From contig NZ_JABSNK010000004.1 of NCBI RefSeq assembly GCF_013294005.1, forward strand, positions 124,001 through 188,000: 64,000 bases of DNA, given 5' to 3'. Shown in pieces: positions 43,455 to 50,885 of this stretch. Source of the stretch: Flavobacterium gelidicaeli. GTDB lineage: Bacteria; Bacteroidota; Bacteroidia; Flavobacteriales; Flavobacteriaceae. The notes below the pieces were generated by a model. The model made no database searches. It saw only the letters and a list, made by a program, of their open reading frames with translations, and was not told the origin of the DNA. The first letter of the stretch is position 1; every line of letters starts with the position of its first letter. The position numbers and the translations under genes are program-made.

Positions 43455-45032
43455 ATGCCTCAAGAACATCTATTACAAGTATCGCCAGAAATTGCTGCAA
43501 ATGAATTGTTGCTTAAAGAATACTTAGGGAAACTATTAAAAGTAGGTCCTAAAGTAATTAAGCAAGTCACCATTTTAAAGCGTTCTATTGATGCGCGTCA
43601 AAAGGCAATTAAAATCAATTTAAAAGTTGCTGTTTACTTGCAAGGAGATGTCGTTCCTGAAACAAAATTTGAATTACCGGATTATCCTAATGTGACTCAT
43701 GCGCAGGAGGTAATCGTTGTAGGCGCTGGTCCAGCAGGACTTTTTGCAGCTTTACAATTAATTGAGTTAGGCTTAAAGCCAATAGTTGTAGAACGTGGTA
43801 AAGATGTACGCGGACGCCGTCGTGATTTGAAAGCAATTAATGTGGATCATGTAGTTAATGAAAATTCAAATTACTGTTTTGGTGAAGGAGGAGCGGGAAC
43901 TTATTCTGATGGAAAGCTGTACACGCGTTCTAAAAAGCGTGGTGACGTAACCCGAATTTTAGAATTATTAGTTGCTTATGGTGCCACTCCAGATATTTTA
44001 GTAGAAGCACACCCACATATAGGTACAAATAAATTGCCGCAAATTATTCAGGACATTCGTGAAAAAATAATTGAATGTGGAGGACAAGTTTTGTTTGAAA
44101 CTCGAGTTACTGATATTTTAGTAAAACAAAATGAAGTGCAAGGAATTGTTACGCATAAAGGGGAGACTATTTTAGCGAATAAATTGATTCTTGCTACAGG
44201 ACATTCGGCTCGAGATATTTATGAGTTATTAGATAAGAAAAAGATATTTATCGAGGCAAAACCTTTTGCACTTGGTGTACGAGCAGAACATCCACAATCT
44301 TTAATTGACAGTATTCAATACAGTTGTGATTACCGTGGTGAGTTGTTGCCACCGGCTCCTTATAGTATTGTTAAGCAAGTAGGAGGTAGAGGAATGTACT
44401 CTTTTTGTATGTGTCCTGGTGGTGTGATTGCTCCCTGTGCAACTAGTCCAGGCGAAGTAGTTACTAATGGTTGGTCTCCGTCTAAACGTGATCAAGCAAC
44501 AGCAAATTCAGGAATTGTAATTGAATTGAAGTTAGAGGATTTTAAACCGTTTGCTAAGTTTGGTGCTTTGGCTGGAATGGAATTTCAAAAAAGTATCGAA
44601 CAAAAAGCGTGGCATCTTGCAGATGAAAGCCAAAAAGTGCCTGCGCAAAAAATGATTGACTTTACACAAAGTAGACTATCATCAGAGATTCCGAAAACAT
44701 CCTATGTTCCAGGAACTACTTCAGTAGAATTAGGGCAGGTTTTTCCAGGGTTTTTAACTCAAATCTTAAGAGAAGGATTTTCTGAATTCGGAAAATCAAT
44801 GAAAGGGTATCTTACAAACGAAGCAGTTTTACATGCACCAGAATCTAGAACGTCATCACCCGTGCGCATTCCTAGAGATGGGATTACTTATGAACACCTC
44901 CAAATAAAAGGATTGTATCCTTGTGGTGAAGGTGCGGGTTATGCAGGTGGAATTATATCTGCAGCTATTGATGGTGAAAAATGTGCATTGATGATTGGCG
45001 AAAGCTTGCGTAAAAAATCCTCAAATCTATAA
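43455..45032 (+). CDS. FAD-dependent dehydrogenase (COG2509-like)
   Basis: 525-aa flavoprotein. After an N-terminal ~90-residue domain comes the FAD-binding VIVVGAGPAGLFAALQLIEL (about 87-106) with IVVERGKDVRGRRRD. A second conserved block is NYCFGEGGAGTYSDGKLYTR near 143, and GLYPCGEGAGYAGGIISAAI near 490 is the C-terminal FAD contact. The layout matches uncharacterised FAD-utilising dehydrogenases. The substrate is unknown. TACTTTTG at 43397-43404 could be its -7 box. Confidence 0.9.
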   Translation: MPQEHLLQVSPEIAANELLLKEYLGKLLKVGPKVIKQVTILKRSIDARQKAIKINLKVAVYLQGDVVPETKFELPDYPNVTHAQEVIVVGAGPAGLFAALQLIELGLKPIVVERGKDVRGRRRDLKAINVDHVVNENSNYCFGEGGAGTYSDGKLYTRSKKRGDVTRILELLVAYGATPDILVEAHPHIGTNKLPQIIQDIREKIIECGGQVLFETRVTDILVKQNEVQGIVTHKGETILANKLILATGHSARDIYELLDKKKIFIEAKPFALGVRAEHPQSLIDSIQYSCDYRGELLPPAPYSIVKQVGGRGMYSFCMCPGGVIAPCATSPGEVVTNGWSPSKRDQATANSGIVIELKLEDFKPFAKFGALAGMEFQKSIEQKAWHLADESQKVPAQKMIDFTQSRLSSEIPKTSYVPGTTSVELGQVFPGFLTQILREGFSEFGKSMKGYLTNEAVLHAPESRTSSPVRIPRDGITYEHLQIKGLYPCGEGAGYAGGIISAAIDGEKCALMIGESLRKKSSNL

Positions 45033-45065
45033 CGGAAAGAGGGTTGTGTTAGACGGCATTTTGTT

Positions 45066-46022
45066 TTACGGGATCAAAATTATTTTACCAGTACTTTCTC
45101 TACTTTCTAAAAAATCGTGTGCTTTTTTACCTTTCGAAAGTTTAAAAATTGTAGGCTCAGGGATTGTTATTTCTCCAGAAATTATCCAGTCAAATAATTG
45201 ATTTGCTCGTTTAAGACGTTCTTCTTTTGAAACTAGGTAATTCCATAAATCTCCACCCGTTAATGTTTTAGAGCTATCCATTAACATTCTTGGATTTATA
45301 AAATCAGGATCTCCACCAGCCATTCCAAAAAAGACAACTTGGCCGCGGTTTTTTGTTACTTCAAAACTATCGCTTAATGTATTACCTACGCTATCGTAAG
45401 TAACATCTACTCCGTTGGGGACGAAGTTTAAAACTTGATTTTTCCAATCATTAGAATATAAAAATACTTTATCAGCACCGTTTAACAGCGCTGCTTTTAC
45501 TTTATCGTTTGATGAGGTAAGTCCAATAACAGTAGCTCCTAATAATTTACTTATTTTAGTTAAAAACTGTCCCACACCACCTGCTGCAGCATGAATAAGT
45601 ATGGTGTCTCCTTGTTGTGTTTTGTGGCTGTCTGTGGCTAAATAATGTGCTGTTAATCCTTGTAATAATATGGTGGCTGCAGTTTCAAAACTGATGGCGT
45701 CAGGTAACGGAATCGCATTTTCAATGTTAACGGCAACGAGTTGTGCGTTAGCAAGTGGAACATCTGCGAAAGCGATTCGGTCACCCACATTAAAACTAGT
45801 ATTATTGCTATTGATGACTACTCCAGCTCCTTCGTAACCTGCTATAAATGGCGGTGTACCTACTAAATGGTAATCACCTTTTCGTCTATAAACATCTGCA
45901 AAGTTCAATCCGATGGCTTTCATTTCAACTAAAACTTCATTTTCCTTTAAAATAGGATCTTTTATTTTGATGTATTGTAACACATCTGAAGTGCCAAATT
46001 CAGAAAAGGTAAGTGCTTTCAT
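45066..46022 (-). CDS. zinc-independent NADPH:quinone oxidoreductase family protein
   Basis: 318-aa medium-chain dehydrogenase/reductase. The N-domain has LVEMKAIGLNFADVYRRKGD near 30 and GYEGAGVV near 62. The nucleotide-binding domain carries IHAAAGGVGQFLTKISKLLG near 140 and GADKVFLYSNDW near 178. Catalytic zinc ligands are absent, as in quinone reductases. It ends head-to-head with the FAD dehydrogenase gene (33 nt apart). Confidence 0.9.
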   Translation of the reverse strand: MKALTFSEFGTSDVLQYIKIKDPILKENEVLVEMKAIGLNFADVYRRKGDYHLVGTPPFIAGYEGAGVVINSNNTSFNVGDRIAFADVPLANAQLVAVNIENAIPLPDAISFETAATILLQGLTAHYLATDSHKTQQGDTILIHAAAGGVGQFLTKISKLLGATVIGLTSSNDKVKAALLNGADKVFLYSNDWKNQVLNFVPNGVDVTYDSVGNTLSDSFEVTKNRGQVVFFGMAGGDPDFINPRMLMDSSKTLTGGDLWNYLVSKEERLKRANQLFDWIISGEITIPEPTIFKLSKGKKAHDFLESRESTGKIILIP

Positions 46023-46124
46023 TTTTTGTGAAGGGTATTAATTTTTGGATGTAAAGTAAGGGAATAAAAATGTTAAGTGTTTGCTTGCTGTTGCCAATTT
46101 ATTGTAAAAATAAAACTGGTTTTG

Positions 46125-46586
46125 CTATGGGTTTAAACGCATGTTTGTAAGGTGTTTTTTGAATCCAAATTTGGTATAAGCCTTAATTGCATTTTCATTG
46201 TCGCTATATACATCCAAGCGTATTTCGGTTGCGTCTTGGGAATTGCACCACTCTTTTAAAGCGGCAATTATTTTAGCATTCACACCTTGACCTCGGTATT
46301 CAGGAATGGTGTACATAAATCCTAAATGGCCATAGTTCTTATGTTTTAAATAGGGTTTTGCAACTTCTAATCGGGCGTATCCTGAAGCGATTATTTGGTT
46401 GTCAACTACTGCAACAATGATTTCAACATCAGTTGCAGGAATCATTTTTCGAATATCATAATAACTTATTTTCTCCTCTTTTAAAGTAGGATCAAAAGGT
46501 CTTTCGGCAGCAATAACTCCTTGCTCAAACGCTAGTAATGTGTTCAAGTCGGCTAGAATTGCTTTTCTTATTTTTATACTGTCCAT
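46125..46586 (-). CDS. GNAT family N-acetyltransferase
   Basis: 153 aa with the GNAT fold: IKIRKAILADLNTLLAFEQ start, the acetyl-CoA loop GFMYTIPEYRGQGVNAKIIA near 97 (RGQG pyrophosphate loop) and the late AIKAYTKFGFKKH motif near 134. The acetylated substrate cannot be predicted. It is a single-gene unit on the - strand. Confidence 0.87.
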   Translation of the reverse strand: MDSIKIRKAILADLNTLLAFEQGVIAAERPFDPTLKEEKISYYDIRKMIPATDVEIIVAVVDNQIIASGYARLEVAKPYLKHKNYGHLGFMYTIPEYRGQGVNAKIIAALKEWCNSQDATEIRLDVYSDNENAIKAYTKFGFKKHLTNMRLNP

Positions 46587-46728
46587 ACTAATTGTTAACC
46601 GTTAGCTTAAAAGGGAGTGGGTGATTGTAAAGAGCGTTGTTTTTTAATTAACAGAATTAATACGAATAAATTGTGTTTAACAATTCGAAACAGAACGTTA
46701 AAGCCTCCTTTTATTCTATATCTTTTTG

Positions 46729-46736
46729 TATTTTTG
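46729..46736 (+). promoter_or_regulatory. candidate -7 box ahead of idi
   Basis: TATTTTTG matches TAnnTTTG 17 nt before the ATG at 46754. This position also supports that start, since a start at 46673 would lie upstream of the promoter. No clear -33 TTG is seen. Confidence 0.42.
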
Positions 46737-46753
46737 TTTGGCTAAAAATAATT

Positions 46754-47281
46754 ATGACAGAAGAAAACGTAATACTAGTAAACGAAAAAGACGAGCAAAT
46801 AGGGTTAATGCCTAAATTAGAAGCTCATGAAAAAGCAGTTTTGCACCGTGCATTTTCTGTTTTTATTTTAAATAGTAAAAATGAAATGATGTTGCAACAA
46901 CGCGCGCATCACAAATACCATTCTCCATTATTGTGGACAAATACTTGTTGTAGTCATCAACGAGAAGGAGAAACCAATATAGCAGCTGGAACAAGAAGGT
47001 TGTACGAAGAAATGGGATTTAAAGCGGAACTTAAAGAGCTTTTTCATTTTATTTACAAAGCACCATTTGATAACGGGTTGACTGAGCATGAATTAGATCA
47101 TGTAATGATAGGGTATTATAATGATAGTCCAGTAATTAATCCTGATGAGGTCGAAGCTTGGAAATGGATGAGTATTGAGGCAGTTCAAGAGGATATGCGC
47201 AACAATCCAGCACTTTATACGGTTTGGTTTAAAATTATATTTGATGAATTCTATCATTATTTAGAAGATCATAAGTTATAA
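46754..47281 (+). CDS. idi: isopentenyl-diphosphate delta-isomerase, type 1
   Basis: Interconverts isopentenyl and dimethylallyl diphosphate. The Nudix-like fold has the active cysteine in LLWTNTCCSHQREGE (C65 or C66) and the metal-binding RRLYEEMGF (81-89), with HELDHVMIGYY near 113. At 175 aa it has the usual length. The longer frame from 46673 adds 27 residues with no family match. Confidence 0.93.
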   Translation: MTEENVILVNEKDEQIGLMPKLEAHEKAVLHRAFSVFILNSKNEMMLQQRAHHKYHSPLLWTNTCCSHQREGETNIAAGTRRLYEEMGFKAELKELFHFIYKAPFDNGLTEHELDHVMIGYYNDSPVINPDEVEAWKWMSIEAVQEDMRNNPALYTVWFKIIFDEFYHYLEDHKL

Positions 47282-47363
47282 TCAGGTTATTGCTAGTTAA
47301 TAAAGCGATATCTAAAAAGGATTTTGTAAAAGCAAAAATCTAAAATTTGAAAAGCTAATATTT

Positions 47364-47774
47364 ATGAAAGTTACCATAAGCAGAAAAGCACATTTTAATG
47401 CTGCACATAGATTGTATCGTAAAGATTGGTCTGTAGAAAAAAATGATTCGGTGTTCGGGAAATGTAATAACCCTAATTTTCATGGTCATAATTATGATTT
47501 AACCGTTAGTGTTACTGGCTCTATAGATCCTGAGACTGGTTTTGTAATGGATGTTAAGTTCTTAGCTGCTATTATTAAGGAAGAAGTAGAAAACCAATTT
47601 GATCATAAAAATTTAAATCTTGATGTTCCTGAATTCAAAGATTTGAATCCTACCGCTGAAAATATTGTAGTAGTGATCTGGAATAAAATCAGAAAAAGAA
47701 TAAAGGATGAGTTTGAATTGGAAGTTGTTCTTTATGAAACAGCACGCAATTTTGTAACTTATAAAGGAATATAA
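47364..47774 (+). CDS. queD: 6-carboxytetrahydropterin synthase/6-pyruvoyltetrahydropterin synthase family
   Basis: 136-aa T-fold enzyme. Zinc ligands are H15 in HFNAAHRLY and H40/H42 in FHGHNYDL; the catalytic cysteine is C34 in FGKCNNP. FVMDVKFLAAIIKEEV near 67 and FDHKNLNLD near 86 are family motifs, with PTAENIVVVIWNKI near 104. It belongs to queuosine precursor or pterin synthesis. The stop overlaps the peroxiredoxin start (TAATG). Confidence 0.88.
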   Translation: MKVTISRKAHFNAAHRLYRKDWSVEKNDSVFGKCNNPNFHGHNYDLTVSVTGSIDPETGFVMDVKFLAAIIKEEVENQFDHKNLNLDVPEFKDLNPTAENIVVVIWNKIRKRIKDEFELEVVLYETARNFVTYKGI

Positions 47775-48232
47775 TGGCATTAAAAGTAGGAGATAAGGTT
47801 CCGGTTTTTGAATCCAAAGATACTAAAGGAGCGCATTTTGATAGCCAAGAGATTATAGGTAAAAAACCTGCAGTTATTTATTTTTATCCAAAAGACAATA
47901 CCTCTATATGTACGGCACAAGCTTGTAGTTTTAGAGATCAATACCAAGATTTTAAAGATTTGGGTGCTGAGGTAATTGGAGTTAGTAGTGATAGCGTAGC
48001 TTCTCATCAAGAATTTGCTAAAGAGCATGCGCTGCCTTTTATTCTTTTATCTGATGAGGATAAAAAAATCAAAACGCTTTTTGGTATTCCGCCAGCTTTA
48101 TTTGGTTTATTGCCAGGAAGAGTGACTTATGTAGTTGATAAAAACGGAATTATAGTGCTGATTTTTAACAGTATGTTAGGAGGTAAGCATATCTCTGAAG
48201 CGTTAATAGCATTAAAAAAAATAGTATCTTAG
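47774..48232 (+). CDS. bcp: peroxiredoxin (BCP/PrxQ type)
   Basis: Thiol peroxidase of 152 aa. The peroxidatic and resolving cysteines are C46 and C51 in DNTSICTAQACSFRDQ, the spacing of two-cysteine BCP enzymes. FILLSDEDKKIKTLFGIPP near 90 and a late RVTYVVDKNGIIVLIFNS follow. It is co-transcribed with the queD-like gene by a one-nucleotide overlap and precedes manA. Confidence 0.9.
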   Translation: MALKVGDKVPVFESKDTKGAHFDSQEIIGKKPAVIYFYPKDNTSICTAQACSFRDQYQDFKDLGAEVIGVSSDSVASHQEFAKEHALPFILLSDEDKKIKTLFGIPPALFGLLPGRVTYVVDKNGIIVLIFNSMLGGKHISEALIALKKIVS

Positions 48233-48272
48233 TTTACGGAATAATAGCTAAAGCAGACTAAAAAATATAAAC

Positions 48273-49241
48273 ATGAATGATAAAATATATCCTTTGCAAT
48301 TTGACCCTATTCTAAAAGAAAGAATCTGGGGAGGTGAGAAATTAAAAACAATGCTAGGGAAACCAATTATTTCTAGTATTACTGGGGAAAGTTGGGAGTT
48401 ATCAACTGTTAAAGGAGATGTAAGTGTAGTTGCTAATGGCTCTTTGAAAGGGAAATCATTAATGGCTGTTATTGCTGAAATGCCTAAAGAAGTTTTAGGT
48501 ACCGAAGTTCATGCCCGTTTTGGAGATCAATTTCCTTTATTATTTAAATATTTAGATGCTCGTCAAGACTTGTCTATACAGGTACATCCTAACGATGAAT
48601 TAGCTAGAAAACGTCACAATTCTTTTGGAAAAACAGAAATGTGGTATGTAATGCAAGCAGATCCAGATGCTAAAATAATTGTAGGTTTTAAAGATGATTC
48701 AAATCCTGCGGAGTATTTGAGCCATTTAAAAGATAAAAGCTTATTGTCTATTTTAGATGCTATAACAGTAAGTGAAGGAGATGTGTTTTTTCTTGAAACA
48801 GGTACGGTTCACGCTATAGGTGCTGGTTTGTTAATTGCAGAGATTCAGCAAACATCTGACATTACCTACCGTATTTATGATTTTGACCGTGTAGATGCTC
48901 AGGGAAACACTAGAGAATTGCATGTTGACTTAGCTCTAGAAGCAATAAATTATAATAAAGTAGATACTAGAAAAGAATATTTAGAAGAAGAGAATCAGGC
49001 GAACCCTATTGTTAACTGCCCTTATTTCACGACTAATTTTATTCCTTTATCAAAAGAAACAACGATTACTAAAACAGGAAATAGTTTTACTGTATATATG
49101 TGTGTTAGTGGTGAATTTGAGTTAGAGTATGCTATGACTATCTATAAGTATAAAAAAGGAGATACTGTATTAATACCTGCTGCAATGGACTATTATGTGT
49201 TAAGCGGAAAAGCTTCTATTTTAGAAATTTACATTTCATAG
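48273..49241 (+). CDS. manA: mannose-6-phosphate isomerase, class I
   Basis: Zinc enzyme interconverting fructose-6-phosphate and mannose-6-phosphate, the start of GDP-mannose supply. 322-aa cupin with LKERIWGGEKLKTMLG at 14, the zinc ligands in SIQVHPNDELARKRH near 100 and GKTEMWYVMQADPDAKIIVG near 117. The late FFLETGTVHAIGAGLLIAEI near 171 completes the site. It may feed the polysaccharide locus, but it is not adjacent to it. Confidence 0.92.
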   Translation: MNDKIYPLQFDPILKERIWGGEKLKTMLGKPIISSITGESWELSTVKGDVSVVANGSLKGKSLMAVIAEMPKEVLGTEVHARFGDQFPLLFKYLDARQDLSIQVHPNDELARKRHNSFGKTEMWYVMQADPDAKIIVGFKDDSNPAEYLSHLKDKSLLSILDAITVSEGDVFFLETGTVHAIGAGLLIAEIQQTSDITYRIYDFDRVDAQGNTRELHVDLALEAINYNKVDTRKEYLEEENQANPIVNCPYFTTNFIPLSKETTITKTGNSFTVYMCVSGEFELEYAMTIYKYKKGDTVLIPAAMDYYVLSGKASILEIYIS

Positions 49242-49263
49242 CTAGTAATAGAAAGATTATGTG

Positions 49264-49271
49264 TACTTTTG
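49264..49271 (+). promoter_or_regulatory. candidate -7 box ahead of the 88-aa gene
   Basis: TACTTTTG, followed by CAG, matches TAnnTTTG 26 nt before the ATG at 49297. A -33 TTG is not obvious. It supports 49297 over the earlier ATG at 49261. Confidence 0.45.
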
Positions 49272-49296
49272 CAGACGCAAATTAAAATTAAAAAAA

Positions 49297-49563
49297 ATGG
49301 CAAACGTTAAGAATTTAAAAAAAGACATCAACTACGTATTAGGAGATATTATTGAAGCAGTTTACTTGTTCGAAATTTCTACAACTGGGAAACCAACAAC
49401 AGAAACTAACGATTTAATTGACGAAGCTATCGCTGCTTTTGATGTTTTGATCGCAAAAGTGAATGCTAAAAAAGTTGAAGACAAAAAAGCACACTTCAAA
49501 CAAATCAATGTTGAATTGGAACAAACTGCTAATCAATTGATTGCTAAGATCAACGAATTGTAG
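49297..49563 (+). CDS. conserved small helical protein, function unknown
   Basis: 88 aa starting MANVKNLKKDINYVLGDIIE, almost wholly alpha-helical by composition, acidic and lysine-rich, with no signal peptide or membrane segment. From memory similar small proteins occur throughout flavobacteria. Codon use looks like a highly expressed gene (few rare codons, good start context with an A-rich leader). It has its own likely promoter. No function is assigned. Confidence 0.8.
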   Translation: MANVKNLKKDINYVLGDIIEAVYLFEISTTGKPTTETNDLIDEAIAAFDVLIAKVNAKKVEDKKAHFKQINVELEQTANQLIAKINEL

Positions 49564-49596
49564 TCAAAAAAAACGATAAAAAATAGCAGATTTATT

Positions 49597-49626
49597 TTGG
49601 AAAACACGAATTCATCTGTATATTTG
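49597..49626 (+). promoter_or_regulatory. promoter of the first tRNA-Thr
   Basis: TTG at 49597-49599 and TATATTTG at 49619-49626 are separated by 19 nt, a perfect match to the Bacteroidota promoter. The tRNA starts 16 nt downstream. Confidence 0.85.
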
Positions 49627-49641
49627 CACCCGTAATGAGAC

Positions 49642-49715
49642 GCCAGCGTAGCTCAGTTGGCTAGAGCAGCTGATTTGTAATCAGCAGGTCGTGGGTTCGA
49701 GTCCCTCCGCCGGCT
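49642..49715 (+). tRNA. tRNA-Thr (anticodon TGT), copy 1
   Basis: Folds into a full cloverleaf of 74 nt without an encoded CCA. The D-loop AGCTCAGTTGGCTAGAGC, the anticodon stem CTGATTTGTAATCAG with TGT, and the T-arm GTGGGTTCGAGTCCC are all present. In the acceptor stem, A4 faces C69, an unpaired A-C. Own promoter and terminator flank it. Confidence 0.96.
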
Positions 49716-49721
49716 CATTGT

Positions 49722-49753
49722 AAAACCATCTAATTTATTAGATGGTTTTTTTT
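49722..49753 (+). terminator. intrinsic terminator of tRNA-Thr copy 1
   Basis: Perfect stem AAAACCATCTAA (49722-49733) / TTAGATGGTTTT (49738-49749) with loop TTTA and a T-run to 49753. Confidence 0.88.
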
Positions 49754-49819
49754 GCCTTAAAGCTAAATATCTTATAAATAAGTAGTTAAAAAATAAATGA
49801 ATTTTATTGTAAATATTGT

Positions 49820-49849
49820 TTGCATAATCAAAATTCATCTGTATATTTG
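49820..49849 (+). promoter_or_regulatory. promoter of the second tRNA-Thr
   Basis: TTG at 49820-49822 and TATATTTG at 49842-49849, spacing 19 nt, identical in layout to the promoter of copy 1. The surrounding AATTCATCTGTATATTTGCA block is shared by both units. Confidence 0.85.
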
Positions 49850-49864
49850 CACTCGAAATGAGAC

Positions 49865-49938
49865 GCCAGCGTAGCTCAGTTGGCTAGAGCAGCTGATTTG
49901 TAATCAGCAGGTCGTGGGTTCGAGTCCCTCCGCCGGCT
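49865..49938 (+). tRNA. tRNA-Thr (anticodon TGT), copy 2
   Basis: Identical in all 74 positions to the copy at 49642-49715, including the A4-C69 mismatch. It forms a tandem duplicate 223 nt downstream with its own promoter and terminator. Confidence 0.96.
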
Positions 49939-49944
49939 CATCGT

Positions 49945-49979
49945 AAAACCATCTAACTTTTGTTAGGTGGTTTTTTTTT
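49945..49979 (+). terminator. intrinsic terminator of tRNA-Thr copy 2
   Basis: Stem AAAACCATCTAAC (49945-49957) / GTTAGGTGGTTTT (49962-49974), one G-T wobble, T-run to 49979. It is a diverged copy of the first unit's terminator. Confidence 0.88.
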
Positions 49980-49993
49980 GTGGGTATACCAAA

Positions 49994-50026
49994 AAAAACG
50001 TCTCGTATTATTTACGAGACGTTTTT
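49994..50026. terminator. bidirectional-looking terminator between tRNA-Thr and the DUF4369 gene
   Basis: Stem ACGTCTCGTA (49998-50007) / TACGAGACGT (50013-50022) flanked by A-run and T-run. It can stop transcription of the - strand gene ending at 50056, as well as read-through from the tRNA. Confidence 0.82.
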
Positions 50027-50055
50027 ACGTTTTAACAAGAAACAAAAAGTTGTAC

Positions 50056-50763
50056 TTATTGTTTTTTTAATCCATTAACATACTCTGTTAGCTTTTTTCC
50101 ATAAAGTGATTTGGCTACTTTTGGGGTCATTGATTTTTGAATAGTATCTAGGTATTTAATATTGATATCATAAATTTCAGATAACGCAATATAAGGGGCT
50201 ATTTCTTGGTCTTTATTGTTGATGGCAAAGTTAGTTGCAAACAAGTATTTTCTTTTGATATTAGAGTCTTGTTTCGCGCCTAAACTATCAATGGCTTTAA
50301 GATTCTTGTATTTTATTGCTTTAAATTTTTTAGCAATCAAATCTAGTTTTTCCTCATTAAATCGGTTATTGATTTTTTTGTATTCCTCAAGTAATTCTTG
50401 ATTTTTAGAACCTGTTATTTTCGCGTCAGATAAATACGCATCTAGGTTCGTGTCAATAGTCATTTTTCCTGGTTCTGCAAAGAAGGCGATGTTGTTGTCT
50501 AATGAATTAGTAACCCCTCTATCAAGAAAAAGGTACAATACCTCTGGTGACTTTAAATCAATATCGCTTTCAAAAGTTGATTTACCATCAATGTTTATGG
50601 TGTCTATAGCAACTAGGGTTGTGTCAACCACTCTCTGGATGTATAAAGTACCTTTTTTAAGACCTTTAATATTTCCTGTAATGTGTAGGTCTGCTTTTGA
50701 TTCGGTTTTATTACATGATGCTAATAGCACAAGAGAAGCGAATACAAGTATTGATTTTTTCAT
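50056..50763 (-). CDS. DUF4369-like lipoprotein
   Basis: 235 aa. Lipoprotein signal MKKSILVFASLVLLASC gives a lipid-anchored cysteine at 17. The following ADLHITGNIKGLKKGTLYIQ and the beta-rich first half (about 25-125) match DUF4369 domains common at the N-terminus of Bacteroidota thioredoxin-like proteins. The second half is helical and no thioredoxin domain follows. The function is unknown. Confidence 0.85.
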   Translation of the reverse strand: MKKSILVFASLVLLASCNKTESKADLHITGNIKGLKKGTLYIQRVVDTTLVAIDTINIDGKSTFESDIDLKSPEVLYLFLDRGVTNSLDNNIAFFAEPGKMTIDTNLDAYLSDAKITGSKNQELLEEYKKINNRFNEEKLDLIAKKFKAIKYKNLKAIDSLGAKQDSNIKRKYLFATNFAINNKDQEIAPYIALSEIYDINIKYLDTIQKSMTPKVAKSLYGKKLTEYVNGLKKQ

Positions 50764-50833
50764 TAGTTATAATTTTGCTGCAAAATAAAGAAAATAGTTG
50801 GAAAGATGGTACGTCGTCTTGATGTAATTTTTC

Positions 50834-50871
50834 AAAAAAAAATGGCAATCAGTTATGATTGCCATTTTTTT
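50834..50871 (-). terminator. intrinsic terminator of the M61 peptidase gene
   Basis: Stem AATGGCAATC (50841-50850) / GATTGCCATT (50857-50866) with an A-run at its lower-coordinate side (a T-run on the - strand), 15 nt beyond the stop at 50886. Confidence 0.85.
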
Positions 50872-50885
50872 AAATTGTAGTTGCA

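Noticed and set aside
49653..49838. Protein-coding frame antisense to tRNA-Thr (RRRDSNPRPADYKSAALAN)
   Set aside because: This is the well-known false frame produced by the complement of tRNA-Thr genes; there is no gene.
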